Below the pieces are notes generated by a model, which was not told where the DNA came from, searched no databases, and saw only the letters and a program-made list of their open reading frames with translations. The position numbers and the translations under genes are program-made. A DNA stretch of 64,000 nucleotides, taken from Hydractinia symbiolongicarpus (taxonomy: Eukaryota > Cnidaria > Hydrozoa > Anthoathecata > Hydractiniidae). This document shows, piece by piece, positions 39,740 through 49,806 of this stretch. The stretch is taken from contig NC_079880.1 of NCBI RefSeq assembly GCF_029227915.1, positions 33,289,501 through 33,353,500 of the forward strand. Direction: 5' to 3'. Numbering within the stretch: position 1 is the first letter of the stretch; each line of letters starts with the position of its first letter.

Positions 39740-40849
39740 ATGTACGGACAAGACCTGCATAGCAGCATGGAAAATTTAACTAATACACCAATTGTAAAAT
39801 TCATTGATACACCACTTCGTAAAATTAGCTCGACTTCAGATATTCCTATAATTCTTGAAAGAAATGGAGTTAAAGAAAGTAATGAATCGTTTATAGACCG
39901 CATGTATTCAAACATCAACTTACAAAAAATGAAAGGTGAGCTAATACACGATCTTAAAAACTACCTTGATGAATGTGTTAAAAATGTTGCTCTGTCAAAC
40001 CGTCACGTTTCTACCGAATGGGATAGTAATAAAATGTTTAGTGTGTTGGAGGAAAGGATTTTATTTTTGGAAAAGGAAGTAAATGCCAAAAATGAAATGA
40101 TACAAATGTTATTAGCGACGAAATCATCAACGCGTGACGACATACTACATAACTCTCATAGCTTCAACAAATTAAAATCTTGCGAAACAAACGAGAATTT
40201 TACAATTCCCAAGGACACCGTTAAGGCAAAAATCATTAAACAGAGTTCCTTTATTCACGCAAATCGCTTTGAAAACTTGCCCATTGAAGAAATAATGGAT
40301 GATGTAAATAGTGTTGCCAACGAAGTGCCGCATAAAACGCCGCGAAGGAGATCTGACAAAAAATCTAAAGTTACGCAAATAATTGGAGACTCGATTGTAA
40401 AAGAAGTGAAGGGCTGGAAACTTTCTTCAAACGAGAACAAGATTATAGTGAAATCCTTCTCTGGAGCCACGACTAAATGCATGGAAAGTTACGCAATACC
40501 AACTACGAACATGTCTCCCGATAACATTATTATTCATTGTGGCACTAACGATCTTAATAGAATCGAAACCGATCAAATTGCTCAAAACATAGTAAAATTG
40601 GCTATTAAATTGAAATCTGGTGAAAATAATGTAATGATATCGGGCATAATTCAACGAAAAGACAGACTAAATGAAAAGGTGATGGCAGTCAACAAATCTC
40701 TCGCTCATCTTTGCGAACAAAGAAACATCGGCTTTATCAATAATGATAATATAAACCCCGACTTGCATTTGAATAGAAGTCGCCTTCACCTAAATATGAA
40801 AGGGACTTCAATATTGTCTCGGAACTTTCTACAGGTGATTGAGGATTGA
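39740..40849 (+). CDS. Retrotransposon ORF1 protein with C-terminal SGNH/GDSL esterase-like domain
   Basis: This is a 369-residue frame from the ATG at 39740; a TTG nine bases earlier is also in frame but is an unlikely start. Residues about 95-130 are charged and heptad-like (LEERILFLEKEV) and probably form a coiled coil. Residues about 211-369 are SGNH-like: block I GDSIV with the nucleophile Ser218, block II FSGATT (Gly242), block III CGTNDL (Asn270) and block V SRLHLNMKG (His350). The Asp normally three residues before the catalytic His is Ser347 here. In CR1-like elements ORF1 proteins accompany the RNA in the ribonucleoprotein; the role of the esterase is not settled. The basic stretch PRRRSDKKSK (201-210) could bind nucleic acid. 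The frame ends in TGA and stays open afterwards into ORF2. An in-frame TAA lies across the 5' junction, so the true N terminus may be lost. Confidence 0.88.
   Translation: MYGQDLHSSMENLTNTPIVKFIDTPLRKISSTSDIPIILERNGVKESNESFIDRMYSNINLQKMKGELIHDLKNYLDECVKNVALSNRHVSTEWDSNKMFSVLEERILFLEKEVNAKNEMIQMLLATKSSTRDDILHNSHSFNKLKSCETNENFTIPKDTVKAKIIKQSSFIHANRFENLPIEEIMDDVNSVANEVPHKTPRRRSDKKSKVTQIIGDSIVKEVKGWKLSSNENKIIVKSFSGATTKCMESYAIPTTNMSPDNIIIHCGTNDLNRIETDQIAQNIVKLAIKLKSGENNVMISGIIQRKDRLNEKVMAVNKSLAHLCEQRNIGFINNDNINPDLHLNRSRLHLNMKGTSILSRNFLQVIED
40847..40849 (+). other. Sole in-frame UGA between ORF1 and ORF2, with leaky-type context UGA-C
   Basis: The sequence GAGGATTGACAC reads Glu-Asp-stop-His. The next 33 codons (40850-40948) are all sense and lead in the same frame to the ATG of ORF2 at 40949. 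UGA followed by C is known as one of the leakier eukaryotic stop contexts. The same AGGATTGAC occurs at this point in elements 2 and 3. Readthrough is an inference; no structure was tested. Confidence 0.6.
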
Positions 40850-40948
40850 CACAAAAAACCTGTCGAAATTTACGACACAGATCCACCGAACACTGCCTCA
40901 GATACTTTTGATTCAACATATGATATTTTCACTCTACGTCGCAGTAAC

Positions 40949-43801
40949 ATGTGTAACTTGATAGTCGGTCATTTGAACGTAAACTCGTTGCGAAACAAGT
41001 TCGAAGAAATTGATTTAACTTTCAAGCACAATATTGATGTTCTGCTTCTAACTGAAACGAAAATAGATGAATCGTTCACTGATGCTCAATTTAAGTTAGA
41101 TAATTACGCAATTCTGAGGAAAGATAGAAATGGACATGGTGGCGGTATTTTACTCTATATAAATGAAAATATTCCCTTCAAAGTGTTGCGAAAATATACT
41201 TTACCGGATGATATCGAAGTTTTAGTTGTCGAAATAAATCTTCGAAAACGCAAATGGCTTTTAATCGGTGCATATAAACCACCGTTACAAAAAAATTACT
41301 ACTTTTTAACTCAAATCGCAAATGTATTGATTTCACATCTCAACTATCACGAAAACATCATAATTATGGGTGATTTAAACATGGAAATAAGTGACACAGA
41401 TTTCGATAACTTCATTTCAACATACGACCTCCATAGACTAATCAAATCACCAACCTGCTTTAAGTCAAGTACTTCGCCTTCTTGCATTGATCACATATTA
41501 ACAAATCAACCAAATTTCTTTAAAAATAGTGTAACAATCGAAACTGGCATATCAGATTGGCATTTATTTGTTGGAAGTGTGATGAGAATGAACGTGATTA
41601 AAGGCGACCCAATTGTGAAACACTACAGAAATTACAACAAAATTGACTACTTTGATTTTGAAAGAACATTATCAATGAACTTTTTGAAATTACTTGAGAA
41701 CAATTACGACTTTAACCAATTCAATTTATGCATCACGTCTACGCTAAACCATTTTGCACCATTGAAAAAGAAAATACTAAGATTCAATAACGCACCTTTT
41801 ATCACCAAGGAGCTTCGCAAAGCTATTATGCACAGATCCAAACTTCGTCGCATATATAACAAATCACGATCAAAAGAAAATTGGTCCAACTTCACTAGAC
41901 AGAGAAACTACTGTGTTTCCTTATTACGAAAAACCAGACGTTCGTATTTCAAGGGTTTACGTATGACAAGCATTACTGATAATAAAAAGTTCTGGAAGTC
42001 TGTCAAGCCATTGTTTTCAAACGTTAGTTATAACACCAACAAAATTATCTTAATCGAGAAAGAAAAGATAGTCACCGACGAACAAAAATTATGCAAAATC
42101 TTCAATGAATATTACACTAACATCACGAAAAATTTACCAATCAAACCAAACGATGATACACATACAGCAACCATTCACGATGCAATCCACTCGTATACTA
42201 ATCACATCAGTATTTTGAAAATCCGTGAAAATGTGGGTTATGATGAAAAGTTCTATTTTTCGCTGGTTGAACAGCCTGATGTTCTCAAAGTCATCAAAGA
42301 CATGGATGCAAAGAAATCTTCTGTTAGTGGTGATTTTCCAGTTTTTATGTTGAAAAAGTTTATTCATATCTTTGTTCCTATCCTCACTAATATTATAAAT
42401 TTTTGTTTACAGTCTAATATTTTTCCTGATGATTTAAAACTTGCAGAGGTTATACCTGTTTTTAAGAAGGATGACTGTAACGATAAGGAGAACTATAGAC
42501 CTGTTAGCTTGCTTCCCTGTTTATCAAAGGTTTTTGAAAGAATTATTCTTAATCAAATGCACACTTTTATGCATGACAAACTCAGCCCTCATCTATCAGG
42601 CTTCAGAAAGGGTTATAATACACAATATGCTCTCATTCGAATGATTGAACAATGGAAAAGCACACTTGATAATAAGGGTGTAGTTGGAGCAGTGCTAATG
42701 GACCTTTCAAAAGCTTTTGATACTATCAACCATGATTTGCTTATTGCAAAGCTGCATGCCTATGGTTTTTCTGAATCTTCTTTATTATTTATTCACTCAT
42801 ACTTGAAAAATCGTTTTCAGAGAACCAGAATAAATTCTTCTTTTAGCGAATGGCTTCCTCTTCAAGTTGGAGTTCCACAAGGATCAATCTTAGGACCTCC
42901 TTTCTTCAATTATTCTTTAAACGATTTATTCTGGTTCATTATTCAATCATCCCTTTGTAACTTTGCAGATGATGACACCTTATATGCTTGTGAAAATTCA
43001 TTAGAAGATGTAAAACAAACACTGCTTACTAATTTGGTCATAGTTAATAATTGGTTTTATGAAAATTACTTAGCAATAAATTTGAAAAAGTATCAATATA
43101 TTGTATTAGGTCATCACGATGAAAGTTTGATATTTAACCATTTGAAAATTGCGTGTAAATCGTCTGTAGTGCTTCTTGGTGTTACGATTGACTCGAGACT
43201 AAACTTTCATTCGCATGTCAAAAACATCTGTAATAAGGCTAGTAGGAAACTCAACGTGCTTCAAAGGATATCTTCCTTTTTGACACCCAAGATGAAGCGT
43301 TTTCTCTTCAATTCATTTATTTTGTCTCAGTTTTCTTACTGTCCCTTAGTATGGATGTTTTGTGGAAAAGTTGCGAATAATCGAATCAATCGTATTCATG
43401 AACGTTGTCTAAGAATCATACAGGACGATATAAATGGCAGTTACGATGAACTTTTATCTTTATGTAATGTTAAAAATATTCACATCATCAATTTACAGAA
43501 TTTAATGAAAGAGATTTACAAATTTTTAAATGGATTGTCACCTCTATATATGAACGAGATATTTTCTGTTAGGGAAAACAAGTACAACCTTCGTTGCTTT
43601 AATTTGATCAGGCGACCAACTTGTCGGACAACGTACTATGGCTTAAATACTTTATCAAATATTGCAGGGAAGCTATGGATATCTGTGCCTGACGCTACAA
43701 AGAATGCTCCTTCTCTCGAAGCCTTCCGTAGCTCAATAAAATTTTGGGAAGGTGATGTTTGCACCTGTAAAATATGCATGGATACACCATACATATTTTA
43801 A
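40949..43801 (+). CDS. Retrotransposon ORF2 polyprotein: endonuclease plus reverse transcriptase
   Basis: This 950-residue protein nicks target DNA and copies the element RNA at the nick. The endonuclease/exonuclease/phosphatase domain covers residues about 1-210: LNVNSLRNK, TETKID (Glu36), MGDLNME (Asp142, Asn144), CIDHILTN (Asp181) and SDWHLF (Asp203, His205). The reverse transcriptase covers about 450-800: YRPVSLL near 515, motif A LMDLSKAFD with Asp585, motif B GVPQGS at 641-646 and motif C FADDD with Asp674 and Asp675. A C-terminal CTCKICMD resembles the short cysteine tail of related elements. All catalytic acids are present. Oddities are FADD instead of the common YADD, and GPPFFNYSLNDLF after motif B where related elements have GPLLF. 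The start is the first ATG, but the in-frame codons upstream suggest that a longer N terminus is possible. Frame intact, stop TAA. Confidence 0.93.
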   Translation: MCNLIVGHLNVNSLRNKFEEIDLTFKHNIDVLLLTETKIDESFTDAQFKLDNYAILRKDRNGHGGGILLYINENIPFKVLRKYTLPDDIEVLVVEINLRKRKWLLIGAYKPPLQKNYYFLTQIANVLISHLNYHENIIIMGDLNMEISDTDFDNFISTYDLHRLIKSPTCFKSSTSPSCIDHILTNQPNFFKNSVTIETGISDWHLFVGSVMRMNVIKGDPIVKHYRNYNKIDYFDFERTLSMNFLKLLENNYDFNQFNLCITSTLNHFAPLKKKILRFNNAPFITKELRKAIMHRSKLRRIYNKSRSKENWSNFTRQRNYCVSLLRKTRRSYFKGLRMTSITDNKKFWKSVKPLFSNVSYNTNKIILIEKEKIVTDEQKLCKIFNEYYTNITKNLPIKPNDDTHTATIHDAIHSYTNHISILKIRENVGYDEKFYFSLVEQPDVLKVIKDMDAKKSSVSGDFPVFMLKKFIHIFVPILTNIINFCLQSNIFPDDLKLAEVIPVFKKDDCNDKENYRPVSLLPCLSKVFERIILNQMHTFMHDKLSPHLSGFRKGYNTQYALIRMIEQWKSTLDNKGVVGAVLMDLSKAFDTINHDLLIAKLHAYGFSESSLLFIHSYLKNRFQRTRINSSFSEWLPLQVGVPQGSILGPPFFNYSLNDLFWFIIQSSLCNFADDDTLYACENSLEDVKQTLLTNLVIVNNWFYENYLAINLKKYQYIVLGHHDESLIFNHLKIACKSSVVLLGVTIDSRLNFHSHVKNICNKASRKLNVLQRISSFLTPKMKRFLFNSFILSQFSYCPLVWMFCGKVANNRINRIHERCLRIIQDDINGSYDELLSLCNVKNIHIINLQNLMKEIYKFLNGLSPLYMNEIFSVRENKYNLRCFNLIRRPTCRTTYYGLNTLSNIAGKLWISVPDATKNAPSLEAFRSSIKFWEGDVCTCKICMDTPYIF

Positions 43802-43807
43802 CTTTAC

Positions 43808-43852
43808 TTATTTATTTATTTATTTTTCTTTTTTTTTTTTTTTTTTTTTTTT
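43808..43852 (+). repeat. (TTTA)n followed by a 24-base T tract in the element 1 3' UTR
   Basis: Just after the ORF2 stop there are about four TTTA/TTAT repeats (43808-43822), five T, one C, then 24 consecutive T (43829-43852). It lies inside the element on the sense strand, not at a junction. A run like this is prone to length error in sequencing. Confidence 0.85.
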
Positions 43853-43929
43853 ATCGCTGTTTGCCTTGTTTTACGTTTTGTTGTCGATTTAAATTAGTTA
43901 TTTAAATACTATTGTATCTATCGACGTTA

Positions 43930-43960
43930 AATAAAGAGAAAATCAAAAAAATCAAATCAA
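43930..43960 (+). terminator. Polyadenylation signal and 3' tail of element 1
   Basis: AATAAA lies at 43930-43935 and is followed by the imperfect tail AATCAAAAAAATCAAATCAA, which abuts satellite sequence at 43961. Short tandem AATC/ATCAA-like tails rather than pure poly(A) are typical of CR1/L2 elements. Confidence 0.75.
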
Positions 43961-46924
43961 TCCAGAGGCCGTATTATAGCCTTTTCATGGCGTGTGCATG
44001 TAGATTACGGCGTTCTGAAGATATGGAGCCAGGAATAACAACTTAGGACGTTCTAGTGTATTGAGAGTGGAAGGACTAGACCAATGGTAACAAGCTTGGA
44101 CGCGTGGAACCTTGTGATTTACGTGTAAGACCTTTATTAGGCGTCCAGAGGCCGTATTATAGCCTTTTCATGGCGTGTGCATGTGGATTACGGCGTTCTG
44201 AAGCCATGGAACCAGGAATAACAACTTAGGACGTTCTAGTGTATTGAGAGTGGAAGGACTAGACCAATGGTAAATTGCGCAGGCAAGCGAAACCACACGA
44301 TTACGTGTAAGGCATTTAATAGGCGTCAAAAGGCCGTATTATAGCCTTTTCATGTCGTGTGCATGTGGTTTACGGCGTTGTAAAGCCATGGAACCAGAGA
44401 AAAAACTTAGGACGGCGTAGTGTATTGAGAGTGGAAGAACTAGACCAATGGTAACAAGCTTGGACGCGTGGAACCACGTGATTTACGTGTAAGGCCTTTA
44501 ATAGGCGTCCAGAGGCCGTATTATAGCCTTTTCATGGCGTGTGCATGTGGATTGCGGCGTTGTAAAGCCATGGAACCAGGGAAAACAACTTAGGACGGCG
44601 TAGTGTATTGAGAGTGGAAGAACTAGACCAATGGTAACAAGCTTGGACGCGTGGAACGCGGTGATTTACGTGTAAGGCATTCAATAGGCGTCAAAAGGCC
44701 GTATTATAGGATTTTCATGGCGTGTGCATGTGGTTTACGGCGTTGTAAAGCCATGGAACCAGGGAAAACAACTTAGGACGGCGTAGTGTGTTGAGAGTGG
44801 AAGAACTAGACCAATGGTAACAAGCTTGGACGCGTGGAACCTTGTGATTTACGTGTAAGGCCTTTATTAGGCGTCCAGGGCCGTATTATAGCCTTTTCAT
44901 GGCGTGTGCATGTGGATTACGGCGTTGTAAAGCCATGGAACCAGGAAAAACAACTTAGGACGTTCTAGTGTATTGAGAGTGGAAGGACTAGACCAATGGT
45001 AACCTGCGCAGGCACGCGAAACCACACGATTACGTGTAAGGCATTTCAGAGGCGTCAAAAGGCCGTATTATAGCCTTTTCATGGCGTGTACATGTGGTTT
45101 ACGGCGTTGTAAAGCCATGGAACCAGAAAAAACAACTTAGGACGGCGTAGTGTATCGAGAGTGGAAGAACTAGACCAATGGTAACAAGCTTGGACGCGTG
45201 GAACCTTGTGATTTACGTGTAAGGCCTTTATTAGGCGTCCAGGGCCGTATTATAGCCTTTTCATGGCGTGTGCATGTGGATTACGGCGTTGTAAAGCCAT
45301 GGAACCAGGAAAAACAACTTAGGACGTTCTAGTGTATTGAGAGTGGAAGGACTAGACCAATGGTAACCTGCGCAGGCACGCGAAACCACACGATTACGTG
45401 TAAGGCATTTCAGAGGCGTCAAAAGGCCGTATTATAGCCTTTTCATGGCGTGTACATGTGGTTTACGGCGTTGTAAAGCCATGGAACCAGAAAAAACAAC
45501 TTAGGACGGCGTAGTGTATCGAGAGTGGAAGAACTAGACCAATGGTAACAAGCTTGGCCGCGTGGAACCTTGTGATTTACGTGTAAGGCCTTTATTAGGC
45601 GTCCAGGGCCGTATTATAGCCTTTTCATGGCGTGTGCATGTGGATTACGGCGTTGTAAAGCCATGGAGCCAGGGAAAACAACTTAGGACGGCGTAGTGTA
45701 TTGAGAGTGGAAGAACTAGACCAATGGTAACAAGCTTGGACGCGTGGAACCCCGTGATTTACGTGTAAGGCATTTATTGGGCGTCAAAAGGCCTTATTAT
45801 AGCCTTTTCATGGCGTGTGCACGTGGTTTACGGCGTTGTAAAGCCATGGAACCAGGAAAAACAACTTAGGACGGCGTAGTGTATTGGGAGTGGAAGAACT
45901 AGACCAATGGTAACAAGCTTGGCGCGTGGAACCCGGTGATTAACGTGTAAGGCATTTAATAGGCGTCAAAAGGCCGTATTATAGGATTTTCATGCCGTGT
46001 GCATGTGGTTTACGGCGTTGTAAAGCCATGGAACCAGGAAAAACAACTTAGGACGGCGTAGTGCATTGAGAGTGGAAGAACTAGACCAATAGTAACCTGC
46101 GCAGTCACGCGGAAACACGCGATTTACGTGTAAGGCCTTTAATAGGCGGCAAATGGCAGTATTATGGCCTTTCAATGGCGTGTGCATGTGGTTTACGGCG
46201 TTCTAAACACATGGAACCAGAGAAAACAACTTAGGACGGCGTGGTGTATTGAGAGTGGAAGAACTAGACCAATGGTACCAAGCTTGGACGCGTGGAACCA
46301 CGTGATTTACGTGTAAGGCTTTTATTAGGCGTCAAAAGGCCGCGTTATAGCCTTTTCATGGCGTGTGCATGTGGTTTACGGCGTTGTAAAGCCATGGAAC
46401 CAGGAAAAACAACTTAGGACGGCGTAGTGTATTGGGAGTGGAAGAACTAGACCAATGGTAACAAGCTTGGACGCGTGGAACCACGTGATTTACGTGTAAG
46501 GCCTTTATTAGGCGTCCAGAGGCCGTATTATAGCCTTTTTATGGCGTGTGCATGTGGATTACGGCGTTGTAAAGCCATGGAACCAGGAAAAACAACTTAG
46601 GACGTTCTAGTGTATTGAGAGTGGAAGGACTAGACCATTGGTAACCTGCGCAGGCACGCGAAACCACACGATTACGTGTAAGGCATTTCAGAGGCGTCAA
46701 AAGTCCGTATTATAGCCTTTTCATGGCGTGTACATGTGGTTTACGGCGTTGTAAAGCCATGGAACCAGAAAAAACAACTTAGGACGGCGTAGTGTATTGA
46801 GAGTGGAAGAACTAGACCAATGGTAACAAGCTTGGACGCGTGGAACCCCGTGATTTACGTGTAAGGCATTTATTGGGCGTCAAAAGGCCTTATTATAGCC
46901 TTTTCATGGCGTGTGCACGTGGTT

Positions 46925-49116
46925 TACGGCGTTGTAAAGCCATGGAACCAGGAAAAACAACTTAGGACGGCGTAGTGTATTGGGAGTGGAAGAACTAGAC
47001 CAATGGTAACAAGCTTGGCGCGTGGAACCACGTGATTTACGTGTAAGGCCTTTATTAGGCGTCCAGAGGCCGTATTATAGCCTTTTCATGGCGTGTGCAT
47101 GTGGATTACGGCGTTGTAAAGCCATGGAACCAGGGAAAACAACTTAGGACGGCGTAGTGTATTGAGAGTGGAAGAACTAGACCAATGGTAACAAGCTTGG
47201 ACGCGTGGAACCCGGTGATTAACGTGTAAGGCATTTAATAGGCGTCAAAAGGCCGTATTATAGGATTTTCATGCCGTGTGCATGTGGTTTACGGCGTTGT
47301 AAAGCCATGGAACCAGAAAAAACAACTTAGGACGGCGTAGTGCATTGAGAGTGGAAGAACTAGACCAATAGTAACCTGCGCAGTCACGCGGAAAAACGCG
47401 ATTTACGTGTAAGGCCTTTAATAGGCGGCAAATGGCCGTATTATGGCCTTTCAATGGCGTGTGCATGTGGTTTACGGCGTTCTAAACACATGGAACCAGA
47501 GAAAACAACTTAGGACGGCGTGGTGTATTGAGAGTGGAAGAACTAGACCAATGGTGCCAAGCTTGGACGCGTGGAACCACGTGATTTACGTGTAAGGCCT
47601 TTATTAGGCGTCAAAAGGCCGCGTTATAGCCTTTTCATGGCGTGTGCATGTGGTTTACGGCGTTGTAAAGCCATGGAACCAGGAAAAACAACTTAGGACG
47701 GCGTAGTGTATTGGGAGTGGAAGAACTAGACCAATCGTAACAAGCCTGGACGCGTGGAACCACGTGATTTACGTGTAAGGCCTTTATTAGGCGTCCAGAG
47801 GCCGTATTATAGCCTTTTTATGGCGTGTGCATGTGGATTACGGCGTTGTAAAGCCATGGAACCAGGAAAAACAACTTAGGACGGCGTAGTGTATTGAGAG
47901 TGGAAGAACTAGACCAATGGTAACAAGCTTGGACGCGTGGAACCTTGTGATTTACGTGTAAGGCCTTTATTAGGCGTCCAGGGCCGTATTATAGCCTTTT
48001 CATGGCGTGTGCATGTGGATTACGGCGTTGTAAAGCCATGGAACCAGGAAAAACAACTTAGGACGGCGTAGTGTATTGGGAGTGGAAGAACTAGACCAAT
48101 GGTAACAAGCTTGGCGCGTGGAACCACGTGATTTACGTGTAAGGCCTTTATTAGGCGTCCAGAGGCCGTATTATAGCCTTTTCATGGCGTGTGCATGTGG
48201 ATTACGGCGTTGTAAAGCCATGGAACCAGGGAAAACAACTTAGGACGGCGTAGTGTATTGAGAGTGGAAGAACTAGACCAATGGTAACAAGCTTGGACGC
48301 GTGGAACCCGGTGATTAACGTGTAAGGCATTTAATAGGCGTCAAAAGGCCGTATTATAGGATTTTCATGCCGTGTGCATGTGGTTTACGGCGTTGTAAAG
48401 CCATGGAACCAGAAAAAACAACTTAGGACGGCGTAGTGCATTGAGAGTGGAAGAACTAGACCAATAGTAACCTGCGCAGTCACGCGGAAAAACGCGATTT
48501 ACGTGTAAGGCCTTTAATAGGCGGCAAATGGCCGTATTATGGCCTTTCAATGGCGTGTGCATGTGGTTTACGGCGTTCTAAACACATGGAACCAGAGAAA
48601 ACAACTTAGGACGGCGTGGTGTATTGAGAGTGGAAGAACTAGACCAATGGTGCCAAGCTTGGACGCGTGGAACCACGTGATTTACGTGTAAGGCCTTTAT
48701 TAGGCGTCAAAAGGCCGCGTTATAGCCTTTTCATGGCGTGTGCATGTGGTTTACGGCGTTGTAAAGCCATGGAACCAGGAAAAACAACTTAGGACGGCGT
48801 AGTGTATTGGGAGTGGAAGAACTAGACCAATCGTAACAAGCCTGGACGCGTGGAACCACGTGATTTACGTGTAAGGCCTTTATTAGGCGTCCAGAGGCCG
48901 TATTATAGCCTTTTTATGGCGTGTGCATGTGGATTACGGCGTTGTAAAGCCATGGAACCAGGAAAAACAACTTAGGACGGCGTAGTGTATTGAGAGTGGA
49001 AGAACTAGACCAATGGTAACAAGCTTGGACGCGTGGAACCTTGTGATTTACGTGTAAGGCCTTTATTAGGCGTCCAGGGCCGTATTATAGCCTTTTCATG
49101 GCGTGTGCATGTGGAT
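46925..49116 (+). repeat. Tandem duplication of a six-monomer unit (1096 bp) in block II
   Basis: Positions about 46925-48020 recur at about 48021-49116 with an offset of 1096 bp. Both copies carry the private variants AATGGTGCCAAGC, CCAATCGTAACAAGCC, GGAAAAACGCG and CTTGGCGCGTGG, plus one type C monomer each. I saw no clear difference between them, so the duplication is recent. Confidence 0.85.
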
Positions 49117-49804
49117 TACGGCGTTGTAAAGCCATGGAGCCAGGGAAAACAACTTAGGACGGCGTAGTGTATTGAGAGTGGAAGAACTAGACCAATGGTA
49201 ACAAGCTTGGACGCGTGGAACCTCGTGATTTACGTGTAAGGCTTTTATTGGGCGTCAAAAGGCCTTATTATAGCCTTTTTCGTGGCGTGTGCACGTGGTT
49301 TACGGCGTTGTAAAGCCATGGAACCAGGAAAAACAACTTAGGACGGCGTAGTGCATTGAGAGTGGAAGAACTAGACCAATAGTAACCTGCGCAGTCACGC
49401 CGAAACACGCGATTTACGTGTAAGGCCTTTAATAGGCGGCAAATGGCCGTATTATGGCCTTTCAATGGCGTGTGCAAGTGGTTTACGGCGTTCTAAACAC
49501 GTGAAACCAGAGAAAACAACTTAGGACGGCGTGGTGTATTGAGAGTGGAAGAACTAGACCAATGGTACCAAGCTTGGACGCGTGGAACCACGTGATTTAC
49601 GTGTAAGGCCTTTATTAGGCGTTAAAAGGCCGCGTTATAGCCTTTTCATGGCGTGTGCATGTGGTTTACGGCGTTGTAAAGCCATGGAACCAGGAAAAAC
49701 AACTTAGGACGGCGTAGTGTATTGGGAGTGGAAGAAATAGACCAATGGTAACAAGCTTGGACGCGTGGAACCACGTGATTTACGTGTAAGGCCTTTATTA
49801 GGCG

Positions 49805-49806
49805 TC
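49805..49806 (+). other. Empty paralogue of the element 1 insertion site
   Basis: The left flank of element 1 (up to 39722, containing GCGTTAAAAGGCCGCG) matches 49805 and before with an offset of 10083. Here GGCGT continues directly into CCAGAGG. The right flank (43962 onward, with TTCTGAAGATATGGAGCC) matches from 49989, exactly one 183-bp monomer later. The element-free copy lets the insertion edges be read precisely: 4239 bp added, with a target duplication of one base at most. Confidence 0.78.

Larger units (their letters stand above)
39723..43960 (+). mobile_element. Non-LTR retrotransposon, CR1/L2-like, element 1
   Basis: A 4.24-kb AT-rich insertion splits the satellite exactly between GGCGT and CCAGAGG, which are adjacent in ordinary monomers. 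It carries an SGNH-domain ORF1, an endonuclease/reverse transcriptase ORF2, an AATAAA signal and a short A-rich tail (43941-43960). There is no LTR and no RNase H domain. At most one base (T at 39722 and 43961) could be a target-site duplication. The body begins only 17 bp before the first AUG, so the 5' untranslated region, and possibly more, is missing. Both frames are open, which implies a recent insertion. CR1/L2 affiliation rests on the ORF1 esterase, the domain order and the tail; a Jockey-type relative is the main alternative. Confidence 0.93.

Noticed and set aside
39715-39918. Short minus-strand frames within element 1 (39715-39918, 40172-40378, 40255-40482, 41704-41895 and others)
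   Set aside because: Opposite-strand shadows of the element 1 ORFs; the first also crosses the satellite junction.
40382-40849. Host or bacterial GDSL lipase gene
   Set aside because: The SGNH domain lies in ORF1 directly upstream of, and in frame with, ORF2 of the same element, as known for CR1-like elements.
39723-43960. LTR retrotransposon or endogenous retrovirus
   Set aside because: No terminal repeats, protease, integrase or RNase H. An endonuclease ahead of the reverse transcriptase and an A-rich tail define a non-LTR element.
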